This document shows, one piece after another, positions 24,391 to 32,840 of a stretch of 52,899 bases of DNA (positions are counted from its first letter, which is position 1; every line of letters begins with the position of its first letter). The stretch lies in assembly GCA_027317105.1 (NCBI GenBank), contig DAHVFH010000030.1:1-52899 (forward strand), given 5' to 3'. This DNA is from Cytophagales bacterium. GTDB lineage: Bacteria; Bacteroidota; Bacteroidia; Cytophagales; Cyclobacteriaceae. The position numbers were made by a program, and so were the translations under genes. The notes below the pieces were generated by a model. That model did not search any database. It saw only the letters and a list, made by a program, of their open reading frames with translations, and had not been told where the DNA came from.

Positions 24391-25737
24391 ATGGACTTAC
24401 GACTTCAAACTGGTTACCGACAGATTCTGGCCATGGCCATGCCCATTTCGCTAGCCATTCTAGTACCTCAAATAAATTTCATTACTAACACTATTTTTCT
24501 CGGAGGACTTGGCCAGCAGGCGTTGGCCAGCGCAGGGATTACAGGGGTTTATTATTTGATTTTTGCAGTAATCGGCAACGGCCTTAATAACGGCTTGCAG
24601 TCGTTGATTGCACGGAAAGCAGGTGAAAATAAGCCAAAAGAAATCGGGCATCTTTTCTTTCATGGTGTTTGGCTGGCGATGGCCATTTCAATATTCGGAA
24701 TACTGCTTACCTACTTGCTCGCCCCTTTTGTGTTGCGCATTACGCTACATGATTCGACAATTTACAAACAGGTAATTGACTTTACCATGATTCGAATCTG
24801 GGGGCTGCCACTACTTTATTTGTATGTAATGCGCAATGCTTTGCTGGTAGGGGTCAACCAAACCAAATTATTGATCTGGGGCACGTTGGCTGAAACTGTA
24901 ATCAACATTTTTTTGGATTATGCGCTCATCTATGGACATTTCGGGTTTCCAAAGATGGGATTTAATGGTGCTGCGTACGCTTCCATTATCGCAGAGGGCT
25001 CTGGGCTTCTGGTTATTTTCATTGTTATCCATTTTGTCGGGCTGAACCAAACCTTTTCCTTATTTGAAAGTTGGAAAATAAATTTTAACACCATCCGCAT
25101 CATTTTTTATAAATCCTTGCCCTTGATTTTGCAGTACGCGTTTAGCATTATCACGTGGGAATATTTTTATATTCTCATCGAACATCATGGCGCAAGGGAA
25201 TTGGCTATCTCTAACACTATGCGCAATATCTTGGGGTTCTTTGGCGTGTTCTCTTGGGCTTTTGCAGCCACCACCACTACCATGGTGAGTAACTTAATCG
25301 GCCAGCAAAAGCCGGAAGAAGTTTTGCCACTGATCCGCAGGGTGGTGAAACTATGTATGGCGTGTTGTGCCCTCTTGCTCATCGCATTGAATCTTGCTCC
25401 AGGAGTTTTTCTTTCGCTTTTTGGGCAAGACGAATTATTCATTGCAGAAGCCATCCCCGTGATACGGATTATTTCAGTGGCGTTATTGATGATGTCTTTT
25501 TCAACGATATGGCTCAATGCCGTTACGGGAACTGGAAATACGATGGTCAATTTGATTATCGAAATCATCACCTTGGTCTTCTATATAATTTATACTTATC
25601 TGGTATTAGAAAAATGGAATCTTCCGATTACTTGGGGTTGGGGAAGTGAATTAGTCTATTGGACGGGTATGTTTTCCATGTCGTTTTGGTATATGAAATC
25701 AGGAAGGTGGAAAGAGAAAAATTTAAGCTATATTTAA
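24391..25737 (+). CDS. MATE-family efflux transporter
   Basis: A 448-residue inner-membrane protein with twelve hydrophobic segments arranged as two related six-helix halves, typical of MATE (NorM/DinF-like) antiporters that export cationic drugs or metabolites using a sodium or proton gradient. Family-like segments include INFITNTIFLGGLGQQALAS near the start and FSWAFAATTTTMVSNLIGQQ in the second half (position about 285-310). Length is normal. It stands alone downstream of a promoter box and is followed after 18 bases by a small coiled-coil gene in the same direction. Substrate unknown. Confidence 0.92.
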   Translation: MDLRLQTGYRQILAMAMPISLAILVPQINFITNTIFLGGLGQQALASAGITGVYYLIFAVIGNGLNNGLQSLIARKAGENKPKEIGHLFFHGVWLAMAISIFGILLTYLLAPFVLRITLHDSTIYKQVIDFTMIRIWGLPLLYLYVMRNALLVGVNQTKLLIWGTLAETVINIFLDYALIYGHFGFPKMGFNGAAYASIIAEGSGLLVIFIVIHFVGLNQTFSLFESWKINFNTIRIIFYKSLPLILQYAFSIITWEYFYILIEHHGARELAISNTMRNILGFFGVFSWAFAATTTTMVSNLIGQQKPEEVLPLIRRVVKLCMACCALLLIALNLAPGVFLSLFGQDELFIAEAIPVIRIISVALLMMSFSTIWLNAVTGTGNTMVNLIIEIITLVFYIIYTYLVLEKWNLPITWGWGSELVYWTGMFSMSFWYMKSGRWKEKNLSYI

Positions 25738-25755
25738 CCTGCCAATTTTTCATCT

Positions 25756-26004
25756 ATGAAACTTGAAGATAAAGTAGATCAACTGACCGACCTTATGGCA
25801 GATCTTATCCCTACAGTGGATAAGTTAAATAAAACGGTAAAAGATGTTCAAAAGACACAACAAAAGACGAACATCGAATTTCATGAGATGAGGTTGTCTA
25901 ACATGAAGTTAGCAGAAGCAATCGAAAAGCTTACAGACAAAATTGATAAGTCAAACAAGATTGAAAAAAGAGTCGATCGTATTGAAAAGACCTTGTTCAA
26001 ATAG
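25756..26004 (+). CDS. Small coiled-coil protein, unknown function
   Basis: An 82-residue, highly charged protein predicted to be one long coiled coil, with heptads through LEDKVDQLTDLMADLIPTVD and KLTDKIDKSNKIEKRVDRIE. No signal peptide, membrane helix or known domain is seen. It lies 18 bases after the MATE gene on the same strand, so it may be cotranscribed with it, but a functional link cannot be shown. Confidence 0.6.
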   Translation: MKLEDKVDQLTDLMADLIPTVDKLNKTVKDVQKTQQKTNIEFHEMRLSNMKLAEAIEKLTDKIDKSNKIEKRVDRIEKTLFK

Positions 26005-26174
26005 GGCTTTTCCTTTACTCATTAAGGGTAGTCATTTAACATTTGAGGTTTTTATCCAATCAATTCATCCTATTATTAGCGGCACTTTATTTCATCTGTT
26101 TCAAATTTCCTTGGACTATTAAGCAACGGAAGTTCCTAATAGGCGAAAATAATTAAGTGTAGATTGCTGTTCAT

Positions 26175-26182
26175 TATCTTTG
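26175..26182 (+). promoter_or_regulatory. -7 box TATCTTTG before the SDR gene
   Basis: Exact TAnnTTTG match, ending 14 bases before the ATG at 26197. It is the probable promoter of the SDR gene. Confidence 0.55.
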
Positions 26183-26196
26183 CCTAAAATTATTTT

Positions 26197-26982
26197 ATGG
26201 ATTTTGACCTGAAAGGTAAGAACGCATTGGTCTGTGGCAGCACTCAAGGCATCGGTAAGGCCACAGCAATGGAGTTGGCTTCATTGGGGGCGAATGTGAC
26301 ATTGCTTGCGCGCGATGAAGCAAAACTAAAATCAGTGTTGAACGAACTTTCCGCTTCACAAGGGCAAAAGCATACTTTCTCGGTAGCGGATTTCGGTTTT
26401 CCGAATCAATTAAAAACCGTTATTGAAAAAATTATTTCCGAAAGGGAAATCCATATTCTTGTCAATAACACAGGGGGACCGCCAGCAGGTCAAGCGATCG
26501 ATGCAAAGCCAGAAGATTTTTTGAGTGCCATCAATGCCCATTTGATTTGCAGCCAGATTCTTGTGCAAGCATGCATTCCCGGAATGAAAAAAAATAAGTA
26601 CGGAAGGATTGTCAACATCATTTCCACATCTGTTAAAATTCCAATTAAAGGATTGGGTGTTTCCAACACTGTTCGCGGGGCAATGGCCAGTTGGGCAAAA
26701 ACACTTTCGTTGGAATTGGCTTCGTTTGGGATTACCGTAAATAATGTGTTGCCCGGAAGCACGAAGACGGGACGGATTGAAAAGATCATACAAAAACGCT
26801 CACAAAAAACAGGAAAATCGGAAGATGAGGTTCGACAAGAAATGATCAATGAAATCCCAGCTGGTCGCATGGCGGAAGCAAGTGAAGTCGCTGCGGCTGT
26901 TGCGTTCCTGGCTTCACCAGCAGCGGGTTATATCAATGGCGTGAGCTTGCCTGTGGATGGTGGAAGAACGGGGAGTATTTAA
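26197..26982 (+). CDS. Short-chain dehydrogenase/reductase lacking the YxxxK pair
   Basis: A 261-residue classical SDR in overall form: a nucleotide-binding CGSTQGIGKATA (13-24), NNTGGPP in place of NNAG, and the C-terminal NGVSLPVDGG. At the active site, the conserved Tyr-x-x-x-Lys is replaced: the serine strand IISTSVKIPIKGLGVSN is followed by TVRGAMASWAKTLSLELA, so Asn/Arg occupy the positions. Such SDRs form a known side branch and may use another mechanism or have lost activity. The ALDH8-like gene beyond the toxin-antitoxin pair suggests a role in aromatic amino-acid (kynurenine) breakdown; this is inference. Confidence 0.88.
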   Translation: MDFDLKGKNALVCGSTQGIGKATAMELASLGANVTLLARDEAKLKSVLNELSASQGQKHTFSVADFGFPNQLKTVIEKIISEREIHILVNNTGGPPAGQAIDAKPEDFLSAINAHLICSQILVQACIPGMKKNKYGRIVNIISTSVKIPIKGLGVSNTVRGAMASWAKTLSLELASFGITVNNVLPGSTKTGRIEKIIQKRSQKTGKSEDEVRQEMINEIPAGRMAEASEVAAAVAFLASPAAGYINGVSLPVDGGRTGSI

Positions 26983-26993
26983 GGGAAGTTGTT

Positions 26994-27001
26994 TAATTTT
27001 G
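26994..27001 (+). promoter_or_regulatory. -7 box TAATTTTG, leaderless promoter of the toxin-antitoxin pair
   Basis: Exact TAnnTTTG match, four bases (TGAT) before the antitoxin ATG at 27006. The transcript should start at or beside the start codon. It lies just after the SDR stop, giving the pair its own promoter. Confidence 0.6.
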
Positions 27002-27005
27002 TGAT

Positions 27006-27203
27006 ATGGTTTCAGAATTGAAGAATGCAGTAAAAAAAGCCGAGAACCTTTCTAATAAAGATCAGAAGGCAGTTGCCAAAATTATTCTCGATGAGTTGGC
27101 GTGGAATCAGTCCTTTGCGACCTCACAAAATCAACTTTCGAAGTTAGCGGAAGAAGCGCTGGTTGAATATAAAAAAGGAACCACAAAGCCCTTCGAACTT
27201 TAA
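27006..27203 (+). CDS. Putative antitoxin of a type II toxin-antitoxin pair
   Basis: A 65-residue acidic helical protein: KKAENLSNKDQKAVAKIILD, then a C-terminal SQNQLSKLAEEALVEYKKGT with the KPFEL tail. Small antitoxins ending in a LxxLAxEALxEYKxGxTxPL segment commonly precede RelE/ParE-like toxins. Its stop (TAA) shares a base with the toxin ATG (TAATG), the coupled arrangement of toxin-antitoxin operons. The N-terminal DNA-binding fold is not recognisable. It is transcribed from a leaderless promoter directly after the SDR gene. Confidence 0.72.
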   Translation: MVSELKNAVKKAENLSNKDQKAVAKIILDELAWNQSFATSQNQLSKLAEEALVEYKKGTTKPFEL

Positions 27204-27478
27204 TGACTTTGAAGTCGGTTACTACTGAACGGTTTCGCAAGGGTTTTGATTTGTTGCCATTAAATATTCAACAGAAGGCCAGGATTGCGTATAAAAGATG
27301 GCAATTGGATCAAGCTCATCCGTCACTTAATTTTAAAAAAGTGCATTCAATAGAGCCGATCTATTCAGTTCGAATTGATTTAAATTACCGTGCTCTTGGA
27401 ATGAAAAACAAAGCGACAATGGTTTGGTTTTGGATTGGATCGCACGAAGAGTACAACAATGTTGTTAGCTTGCTTTAA
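27203..27478 (+). CDS. RelE/ParE-superfamily toxin
   Basis: A 91-residue basic protein with the RelE/ParE core: an N-terminal helical pair (TTERFRKGFDLLPLNIQQKA, RIAYKRWQLD), then the beta-sheet with KKVHSIEPIYSVRIDLNYRA and the closing TMVWFWIGSHEEYNNVV, where the WIGSHxEY ending is typical. Such toxins cleave ribosome-bound mRNA or poison gyrase; which applies cannot be told. It overlaps the antitoxin stop by one base and ends only two bases before the ALDH gene, so the toxin-antitoxin pair is embedded in what was probably an SDR-ALDH operon. Confidence 0.8.
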   Translation: MTLKSVTTERFRKGFDLLPLNIQQKARIAYKRWQLDQAHPSLNFKKVHSIEPIYSVRIDLNYRALGMKNKATMVWFWIGSHEEYNNVVSLL

Positions 27479-27480
27479 GG

Positions 27481-28923
27481 ATGCAAAAATTTTTCAACTA
27501 CATCAACGGTAAGTTAATCGAACCTCATTCAGGAAAATACCTGGACAACTACAATCCTGCTGAAGGGAAAATTTATAGCCTCGTGCCGGATTCTGATGAA
27601 TCGGATGTAGATCAAGCGGTCACTGCAGCCAGTGTTGCCTTTCCTCTTTGGTCGGTACTTCCAGCCGAAGAACGAATGAAAATATTGCTGAAAGTAGCTG
27701 ATCTCATCGATCATGACCTGAGTAAATTAGCTTTGGCAGAAAGTATTGACAATGGCAAACCGATGAAACTCGCCCGTTCATTGGATATTCCACGCGCTTC
27801 TGCCAACATCCGATTTTACGCTACGGCCGCGATGCATTTTGCCACGGATGCTCATGTGAATGAAGAGGATTCCGTGAATTACACGACACGCATGCCGATA
27901 GGCGTAGCTGGCTGTATTTCCCCGTGGAATCTGCCCCTGTATTTATTCACTTGGAAAATTGCCCCTGCATTGGCTGCAGGCTGTACCGTGGTGGCAAAGC
28001 CTTCAGAGCTTACTCCTATGACTGCATTTTTGTTTTCAAAACTCTGCATCGAGGCCGGATTACCTCCGGGGGTTTTAAATATTGTTCACGGGCTTGGCGG
28101 CAAAGTAGGCCAGGCCATCGTAGAGCATCCTCAAGTTCCCGTCATTTCATTTACCGGTGGCACGGTAACCGGAAAAAAAATAGCGGCCACGGCTGCACCC
28201 ATGTTTAAGAAACTCTCACTGGAACTGGGAGGCAAAAATCCCAATATCATTTTAGCGGATTGTGATTTTGAACAGGCTGTCAAAACGTCCATTCTATCTT
28301 CGTTTGCGAATCAAGGCGAAATTTGTTTGTGCGGTTCGCGCATTTTAGTTGAACGAAGTTTGTTCGATAAGTTCGTTACCGAATTTGTGAAACGTACCAA
28401 AGAACTTAAAGTAGGTGATCCACAAAATGAATTAACGGATTTAGGAGCATTGGTTTCTGAGGCCCACCTTCATAAAGTTTTATCCTACGTCAATCTGGCG
28501 AAAGAAGAAGGCGGGAAAATTTTGACAGGAGGAAATCCAATAAAACTGGAAGGCCATCTTTCATCCGGCTATTACATGGAGCCAACGGTTATTGTTGACC
28601 TCGATGAAAAATGTCGAACGAATCAAGAAGAAATTTTTGGCCCGGTGGTAACCATCATGCCCTTCGAAACGGAGGCTCATGCTATTGAATTGGCCAACAG
28701 CACGCCTTATGGATTAAGCGCCACCATCTGGACGGAAAACCTGAAACGCGCACATCGTGTTTCGCATCAAGTGAAAAGCGGAATCATCTGGGTGAATTGC
28801 TGGCTGCACCGCGACTTGCGAACGCCTTTTGGAGGCATGAAACAAAGTGGCGTGGGTCGTGAAGGCGGTTGGGAGGCATTACGGTTTTTTACCGAGGCAA
28901 AGAATGTTTGTGTGAAGTTGTGA
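27481..28923 (+). CDS. Aldehyde dehydrogenase, ALDH8 / 2-aminomuconate semialdehyde type
   Basis: A 480-residue NAD-dependent aldehyde dehydrogenase. The catalytic glutamate is in LELGGKNPNIIL, the nucleophilic Cys in FANQGEICLCGSR, and the cofactor region in SFTGGTVTGKKI. The ending GIIWVNCWLHRDLRTPFGGM then KQSGVGREGG is a signature of ALDH8A1 and bacterial 2-aminomuconate or hydroxymuconate semialdehyde dehydrogenases, which act in tryptophan/kynurenine and aromatic ring-cleavage pathways. Other enzymes of such a pathway are not in the window. Only two bases separate it from the toxin stop, so its expression may now depend on the toxin-antitoxin promoter. Confidence 0.9.
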   Translation: MQKFFNYINGKLIEPHSGKYLDNYNPAEGKIYSLVPDSDESDVDQAVTAASVAFPLWSVLPAEERMKILLKVADLIDHDLSKLALAESIDNGKPMKLARSLDIPRASANIRFYATAAMHFATDAHVNEEDSVNYTTRMPIGVAGCISPWNLPLYLFTWKIAPALAAGCTVVAKPSELTPMTAFLFSKLCIEAGLPPGVLNIVHGLGGKVGQAIVEHPQVPVISFTGGTVTGKKIAATAAPMFKKLSLELGGKNPNIILADCDFEQAVKTSILSSFANQGEICLCGSRILVERSLFDKFVTEFVKRTKELKVGDPQNELTDLGALVSEAHLHKVLSYVNLAKEEGGKILTGGNPIKLEGHLSSGYYMEPTVIVDLDEKCRTNQEEIFGPVVTIMPFETEAHAIELANSTPYGLSATIWTENLKRAHRVSHQVKSGIIWVNCWLHRDLRTPFGGMKQSGVGREGGWEALRFFTEAKNVCVKL

Positions 28924-28946
28924 TAAATTGATTTAGTCAAAAGAGG

Positions 28947-30107
28947 ATGCCGCAAAAAATAAGACTTTCTGAATTAGTTGACCAAATCAATGAGACCTTG
29001 CAACAACGATTTGCAGGCGAAGTGTTTTGGATTACGGCAGAAATAACCAACGTAAAACCGCAAGACTATAATCGACCTTATCGGTTTGTAACCTTCGTTG
29101 AAAAAGAAGGCAACATCACCAAAGCGCAGATCAATGGTGTATTTTGGTCTAACGCGCTGCCTCAAATCGATGAATTCGAGCGAGTCACAAAACAATCTTT
29201 TGTCAGTGGGCTGGAACTGACATGCAAAGTTCGTGTCAGCTTCAATAATCGGTATGGACTTCAATTAGAGGTTTTGGAAATAGACACTACCTATACGTTG
29301 GGAAAGATTGAAATAGAAAGACAACAAACACTGGAACGACTGATAAAGGAAAACGCGGCAACCATAAAATTGGTTGACGGTCAATTTAAGACCTTCAACA
29401 ACACTTTGTCCCTCCCTACTTTGATTCAAAAAATCGCTTTAGTTACTGGCCCTAACTCCGATGGGCAAAGGGATTTTAAAAAGGAGATAGAAAACAATAA
29501 GCACGAATATAAATTTTTAGTTGAGGAGTTTTTGACGCAAGTGCAAGGCGACAATGCACAGACACTTATTCTACAACAGTTGAAACGCATCGAGCAAAGA
29601 AAAGAAAATTTTGATTTGGTGGTGATTGTCCGCGGTGGCGGATCGCAAATGGACTTTAAGCCGTTTGACGATTATGAACTTTCAAAGTATGCAGCTTCCT
29701 TTCCTATCCCCATCCTCACCGGCATTGGCCATGACCGAAACACAAGCATCATTGATCTTATGTGCTTTCAGCACAAAACGCCAACCAAAGTCGCCACCTT
29801 TATTATTGATAATAATTTTGCTTTTGAAACTGAAATACTTGATCTCGAGGAGAGGTTTTATGAAGCTGTGGAAAATCTAATTCAAAATGCGCGAGAGGGT
29901 TTAAGTGAAATGAAAAGAGTAGTGAAAAGCTCCAGCCCTTCTACCATACTGAACAGAGGGTTCGCTATCGTAACGATGAATAACAAAATTATCATTGACC
30001 CGCGAAACATAACCGAAAAATCATCCATACAGATCTTGCTAAGAAACGAAACCATTTACAGCACCGTGACAAAAAAAATAAAAAATGAAAGAGACCTTGA
30101 CCTATAA
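28947..30107 (+). CDS. xseA: Exodeoxyribonuclease VII large subunit
   Basis: A 386-residue catalytic subunit that degrades single-stranded DNA to acid-soluble oligonucleotides. An N-terminal OB-fold (IRLSELVDQINETLQQRFAG, then FWITAEITNV, about 5-115) precedes the catalytic region: KIALVTGPNSDGQRDFKKEI (family SxxGxxxxDF), LVVIVRGGGSQMDFKPFDDY, and PILTGIGHDRNTSIIDLMC. The central coiled-coil part is shorter than in E. coli (456 residues), as in other Bacteroidota. It overlaps xseB by 23 bases, so the two subunits are translationally coupled. It starts 23 bases after the ALDH gene. Confidence 0.92.
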   Translation: MPQKIRLSELVDQINETLQQRFAGEVFWITAEITNVKPQDYNRPYRFVTFVEKEGNITKAQINGVFWSNALPQIDEFERVTKQSFVSGLELTCKVRVSFNNRYGLQLEVLEIDTTYTLGKIEIERQQTLERLIKENAATIKLVDGQFKTFNNTLSLPTLIQKIALVTGPNSDGQRDFKKEIENNKHEYKFLVEEFLTQVQGDNAQTLILQQLKRIEQRKENFDLVVIVRGGGSQMDFKPFDDYELSKYAASFPIPILTGIGHDRNTSIIDLMCFQHKTPTKVATFIIDNNFAFETEILDLEERFYEAVENLIQNAREGLSEMKRVVKSSSPSTILNRGFAIVTMNNKIIIDPRNITEKSSIQILLRNETIYSTVTKKIKNERDLDL

Positions 30108-30285
30108 CACTGCGTATTCAAAACTGGAGAAATTGGTGGAAGAAATTGAAAGCGAGAGCATTCAACTCGACACGCTGGCGGAGAAAGTGACACAAGCCAA
30201 CGACTTGATAAAATTCTGCGAAGAAAAATTGCGGACGATCGAGAAAGAAGTAGAAGAGGTTAGCACTGCGCACAAGGAAAAATGA
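30085..30285 (+). CDS. xseB: Exodeoxyribonuclease VII small subunit
   Basis: A 66-residue helical protein with the small-subunit pattern YNTAYSKLEKLVEEIESESI, then LDTLAEKVTQANDLIKFCEE and KLRTIEKEVEE. Several copies wrap the coiled coil of XseA to form the holoenzyme. Its ATG lies 23 bases inside the end of xseA. Length is normal for the family. Confidence 0.9.
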   Translation: MKETLTYNTAYSKLEKLVEEIESESIQLDTLAEKVTQANDLIKFCEEKLRTIEKEVEEVSTAHKEK

Positions 30286-30373
30286 GGCAGTAGCCTTGCT
30301 TGGTAGTCATCTTATTTTTTGGAAAATCAAATGTGAGATAACCTTTAGACATAAGAGATTTCATTCCCAACTT

Positions 30374-31139
30374 TTAAGCCAGTTCTTTACGCTTGAAGTA
30401 TTTTTCGTGAAGGATCCAAATTCCAACTGAAGCTACCAATCCGGCTGCGATTACGATTAGCCAATACACCCATTGATTTTCAAATTCCTCCGCAAGATTT
30501 TTTGTGAGATTTTCTTCCTTTGATAAGATCATTCCCAGAAAGGCAATAGAATTATTAAAATGGTGAATGATAATTCCTGGTATCACGGATTACGTTTTCC
30601 AATAAACCCAGCCGATAAACAGACCGAGTATAAATGCTCCAATGCCTTGTGCCCAATTGCCGTGAACTAAGCCAAAGAAAAAAGCGCTAAAAACAATCGC
30701 GTTGGGAACGGAGTAGTTTTTTAACAAACCTTTTTAAAATTACATCACGAAACAATAGCTCCTCCAAAATAGGGGCGGCTACGACTATTGTAATAAAAGA
30801 TGAAATCGGGTGCTGAACAGTGTCCTTGATCAATTCTATATAGAAATCGGAAAGCGGGATGAGGCTTGTTAAGGGATAAAAAAAAATCAATACAATAACT
30901 TGAAATGCATACCATTAGGAGTAACCAAGAGGGACTTTCTTTAGACCAAATGAATAGTCTTGTTGCTTTCGCATTGTTGCGAAAATTGTCATTGCCATTG
31001 AAAGAGTGTAAACTAAAGAAAGCCCAACACCGCTTTTGAGCGATAAAAAAGGCATCACTAGTAGGGCACTGATGATGCTGCACAAAAGCAAGATCAAAAA
31101 AATGCCGAATGATTGTAGATAGGTTGGATAGTATTTCAT
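30374..31139 (-). pseudogene. CPBP-family intramembrane protease gene, inactivated
   Basis: Reading from the ATG at 31139, the frame encodes a first hydrophobic region to GLKKVPLGYS, hits TAA at 30915-30917, and continues in frame (WYAFQVIVLIFFYPLTSLIP, then the CPBP motif EELLFRDVILKR). A frameshift near 30730 moves the rest to another frame, where FFFGLVHGNWAQGIGAFILG, then LFIGWVYWKT (the second CPBP motif), is interrupted by a further TAA before SVIPGIIIHHFNNSIAF (third motif) and a final membrane helix. Two nonsense codons and one frameshift in an otherwise recognisable Abi/CaaX-protease-like gene show recent decay. Upstream of the divergent pnuC. Confidence 0.85.
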
Positions 31140-31212
31140 TAAGTAGAACTTGTAAAGCTAAAATTAGAAATAAACCTATTCTCTTTTGGATTCTATTTCT
31201 ATCTTGGCATTA

Positions 31213-31878
31213 ATGACATTCTTCGACATCAATAACATTTTCTTTACAGCGCTCGGTTACTCCATGAGTTACCTCGAATTTTTTGGCACAGTAGCCGGAG
31301 CGATTGCCGTTTGGCTTTCCGCTCGTGCCAACATCTGGAGCTGGCCCATCGGGTTGATCAATGTCACACTATTTTTCTTTTTATTTTTTCAGGTACAGCT
31401 CTATCCGGATATGTTTTTGCAAGTATTTTTTTTCATTACCAACCTTGTGGGCTGGTGGCGCTGGGCTAATCCAAAATTAGGAGAAGAAGATAAAAAACGA
31501 GAATTGAAGGTTAGCCGGATGACGACCCAATGGCTGATCATTTTTGGAGGAATAAGTATAATAGGAACTTTTGTTTTTGGCAGCTTGGCCAAAAACCTCA
31601 ATGAATTTTTCCCGACAGTTTTCAGCAGACCAAGTGCGTTTCCCTATTTGGATTCGTTTGTTACGGTGATGAGTATTGGCGCTACTTATTTGATGGTACA
31701 AAAGAAAGCCGAGTGTTGGGCCGTTTGGATTTTAACTGATACCATTGCCACATATTTGTATTTTGCCAAGGGAATAAAATTCGTGGGAATTGAATACCTA
31801 GTTTTTTGTTTCCTAGCCGCTTTCGGGCTGTGGAATTGGATCAAGGAATATAAAACGAATCTAAAATTGCAATTGTGA
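31213..31878 (+). CDS. pnuC: PnuC-type nicotinamide riboside transporter
   Basis: A polytopic inner-membrane permease of about 221 residues with the PnuC pattern: the opening MTFFDINNIFFTALGYSMSY, then ARANIWSWPIGLINV, QLYPDMFLQVFFFITNLVGW then WRW, and a C-terminal AECWAVWILTDTIATYLYFA. PnuC proteins take up nicotinamide riboside; close relatives (PnuT) take up thiamine. The ATG at 31213 is preferred over a TTG at 31186 because PnuC proteins normally begin there. Its stop overlaps the nadR start by four bases, which argues for nicotinamide riboside, although a TPP-riboswitch receptor gene lies 1.5 kb downstream. Confidence 0.88.
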   Translation: MTFFDINNIFFTALGYSMSYLEFFGTVAGAIAVWLSARANIWSWPIGLINVTLFFFLFFQVQLYPDMFLQVFFFITNLVGWWRWANPKLGEEDKKRELKVSRMTTQWLIIFGGISIIGTFVFGSLAKNLNEFFPTVFSRPSAFPYLDSFVTVMSIGATYLMVQKKAECWAVWILTDTIATYLYFAKGIKFVGIEYLVFCFLAAFGLWNWIKEYKTNLKLQL

Positions 31879-32840
31879 AACGCGGATTGGTAATCGGAAA
31901 ATTCATGCCGCTTCACAACGGCCACATTGCATTGATTCGCTTTGCATTGACCCAATGCGATGAGTTGATTGTTTCCATGACGTACAAACCAACGGACACT
32001 ATCGATGGACAACTCCGTTTTAACTGGATCAAGGATTGCTTTATAAATGAACCCAAGATCAACGCTCAACTAAGTGTAGATGATTTTGATATCGAGTCTT
32101 TGCCACTTGCGGATCGAACAAGGATCTGGGCCGAGTTTATTAAAAAGAGATTTCCGCCAATTGAAGTTTTGTTTTCGTCAGAAGAATATGGAATCTCCTT
32201 TGCAAAAGAGCTTGGCGCAACCCATTTCTCCTTTGATCCGGAACGAAAAGAGTTTCCAGTTTCAGCGACCAACATTCGCGAAAACCCTTTCCGTTATTGG
32301 CAGTTTATCCCTGAGGTTGTTCGTCCCTATTTCGTTAAGAAAATTTGCTTTTATGGCGCTGAAAGCACTGGCAAATCCACCATGGCAAAGCATTTTGCAA
32401 AAAAATTTGAAACCGAATTTGTGCCCGAAGTAGCACGTGAATTAATTTCCTCCAATGACTTTATGGTGGATGATATCATTCGGATAGGAAAATCGCAAAC
32501 GGATCGGGTAAAAGAAAAATCAAAAACTGCGAACAAGCTTCTTTTTTGTGATACGGATTTGATCACTACACAAATCTATTCGAAAAAATATTTAGGTGTT
32601 GTACCAGATATTCTACTTCAACTTGAAAAGGAAATCCACTACGACCTCTATTTTTTGTTTGATATTGATGTACCGTGGGTGGCCGATGGCTTACGCGACC
32701 TTAATAATGAGAGGGAAGAAATGACGAAGCTCTTTGAAAAAAAATTGAACGAAAGAAAAATATTCTCCATAAGCGTAACAGGAAGTTGGGAAGAACGTGA
32801 AGCGATTATTGAACGAGCGATTCGGCCTTTCTTTAACTAA
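31875..32840 (+). CDS. nadR: NadR-like NMN adenylyltransferase / ribosylnicotinamide kinase
   Basis: A bifunctional enzyme of 321 residues from a GTG start that overlaps the pnuC stop (GTGA). The N-terminal nucleotidyltransferase domain has GKFMPLHNGHIALI (the GxFxPxHxGH signature) and SATNIRENPFRYW. The C-terminal kinase has a P-loop, GAESTGKST (about residue 157-165), FVPEVARE and DTDLITTQIY. It phosphorylates imported ribosylnicotinamide to NMN and adenylates it to NAD. The helix-turn-helix of enterobacterial NadR is absent, so it is an enzyme and not a repressor. It converges with the biotinyl carrier gene, with a 4-base overlap. Confidence 0.92.
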   Translation: MKRGLVIGKFMPLHNGHIALIRFALTQCDELIVSMTYKPTDTIDGQLRFNWIKDCFINEPKINAQLSVDDFDIESLPLADRTRIWAEFIKKRFPPIEVLFSSEEYGISFAKELGATHFSFDPERKEFPVSATNIRENPFRYWQFIPEVVRPYFVKKICFYGAESTGKSTMAKHFAKKFETEFVPEVARELISSNDFMVDDIIRIGKSQTDRVKEKSKTANKLLFCDTDLITTQIYSKKYLGVVPDILLQLEKEIHYDLYFLFDIDVPWVADGLRDLNNEREEMTKLFEKKLNERKIFSISVTGSWEEREAIIERAIRPFFN

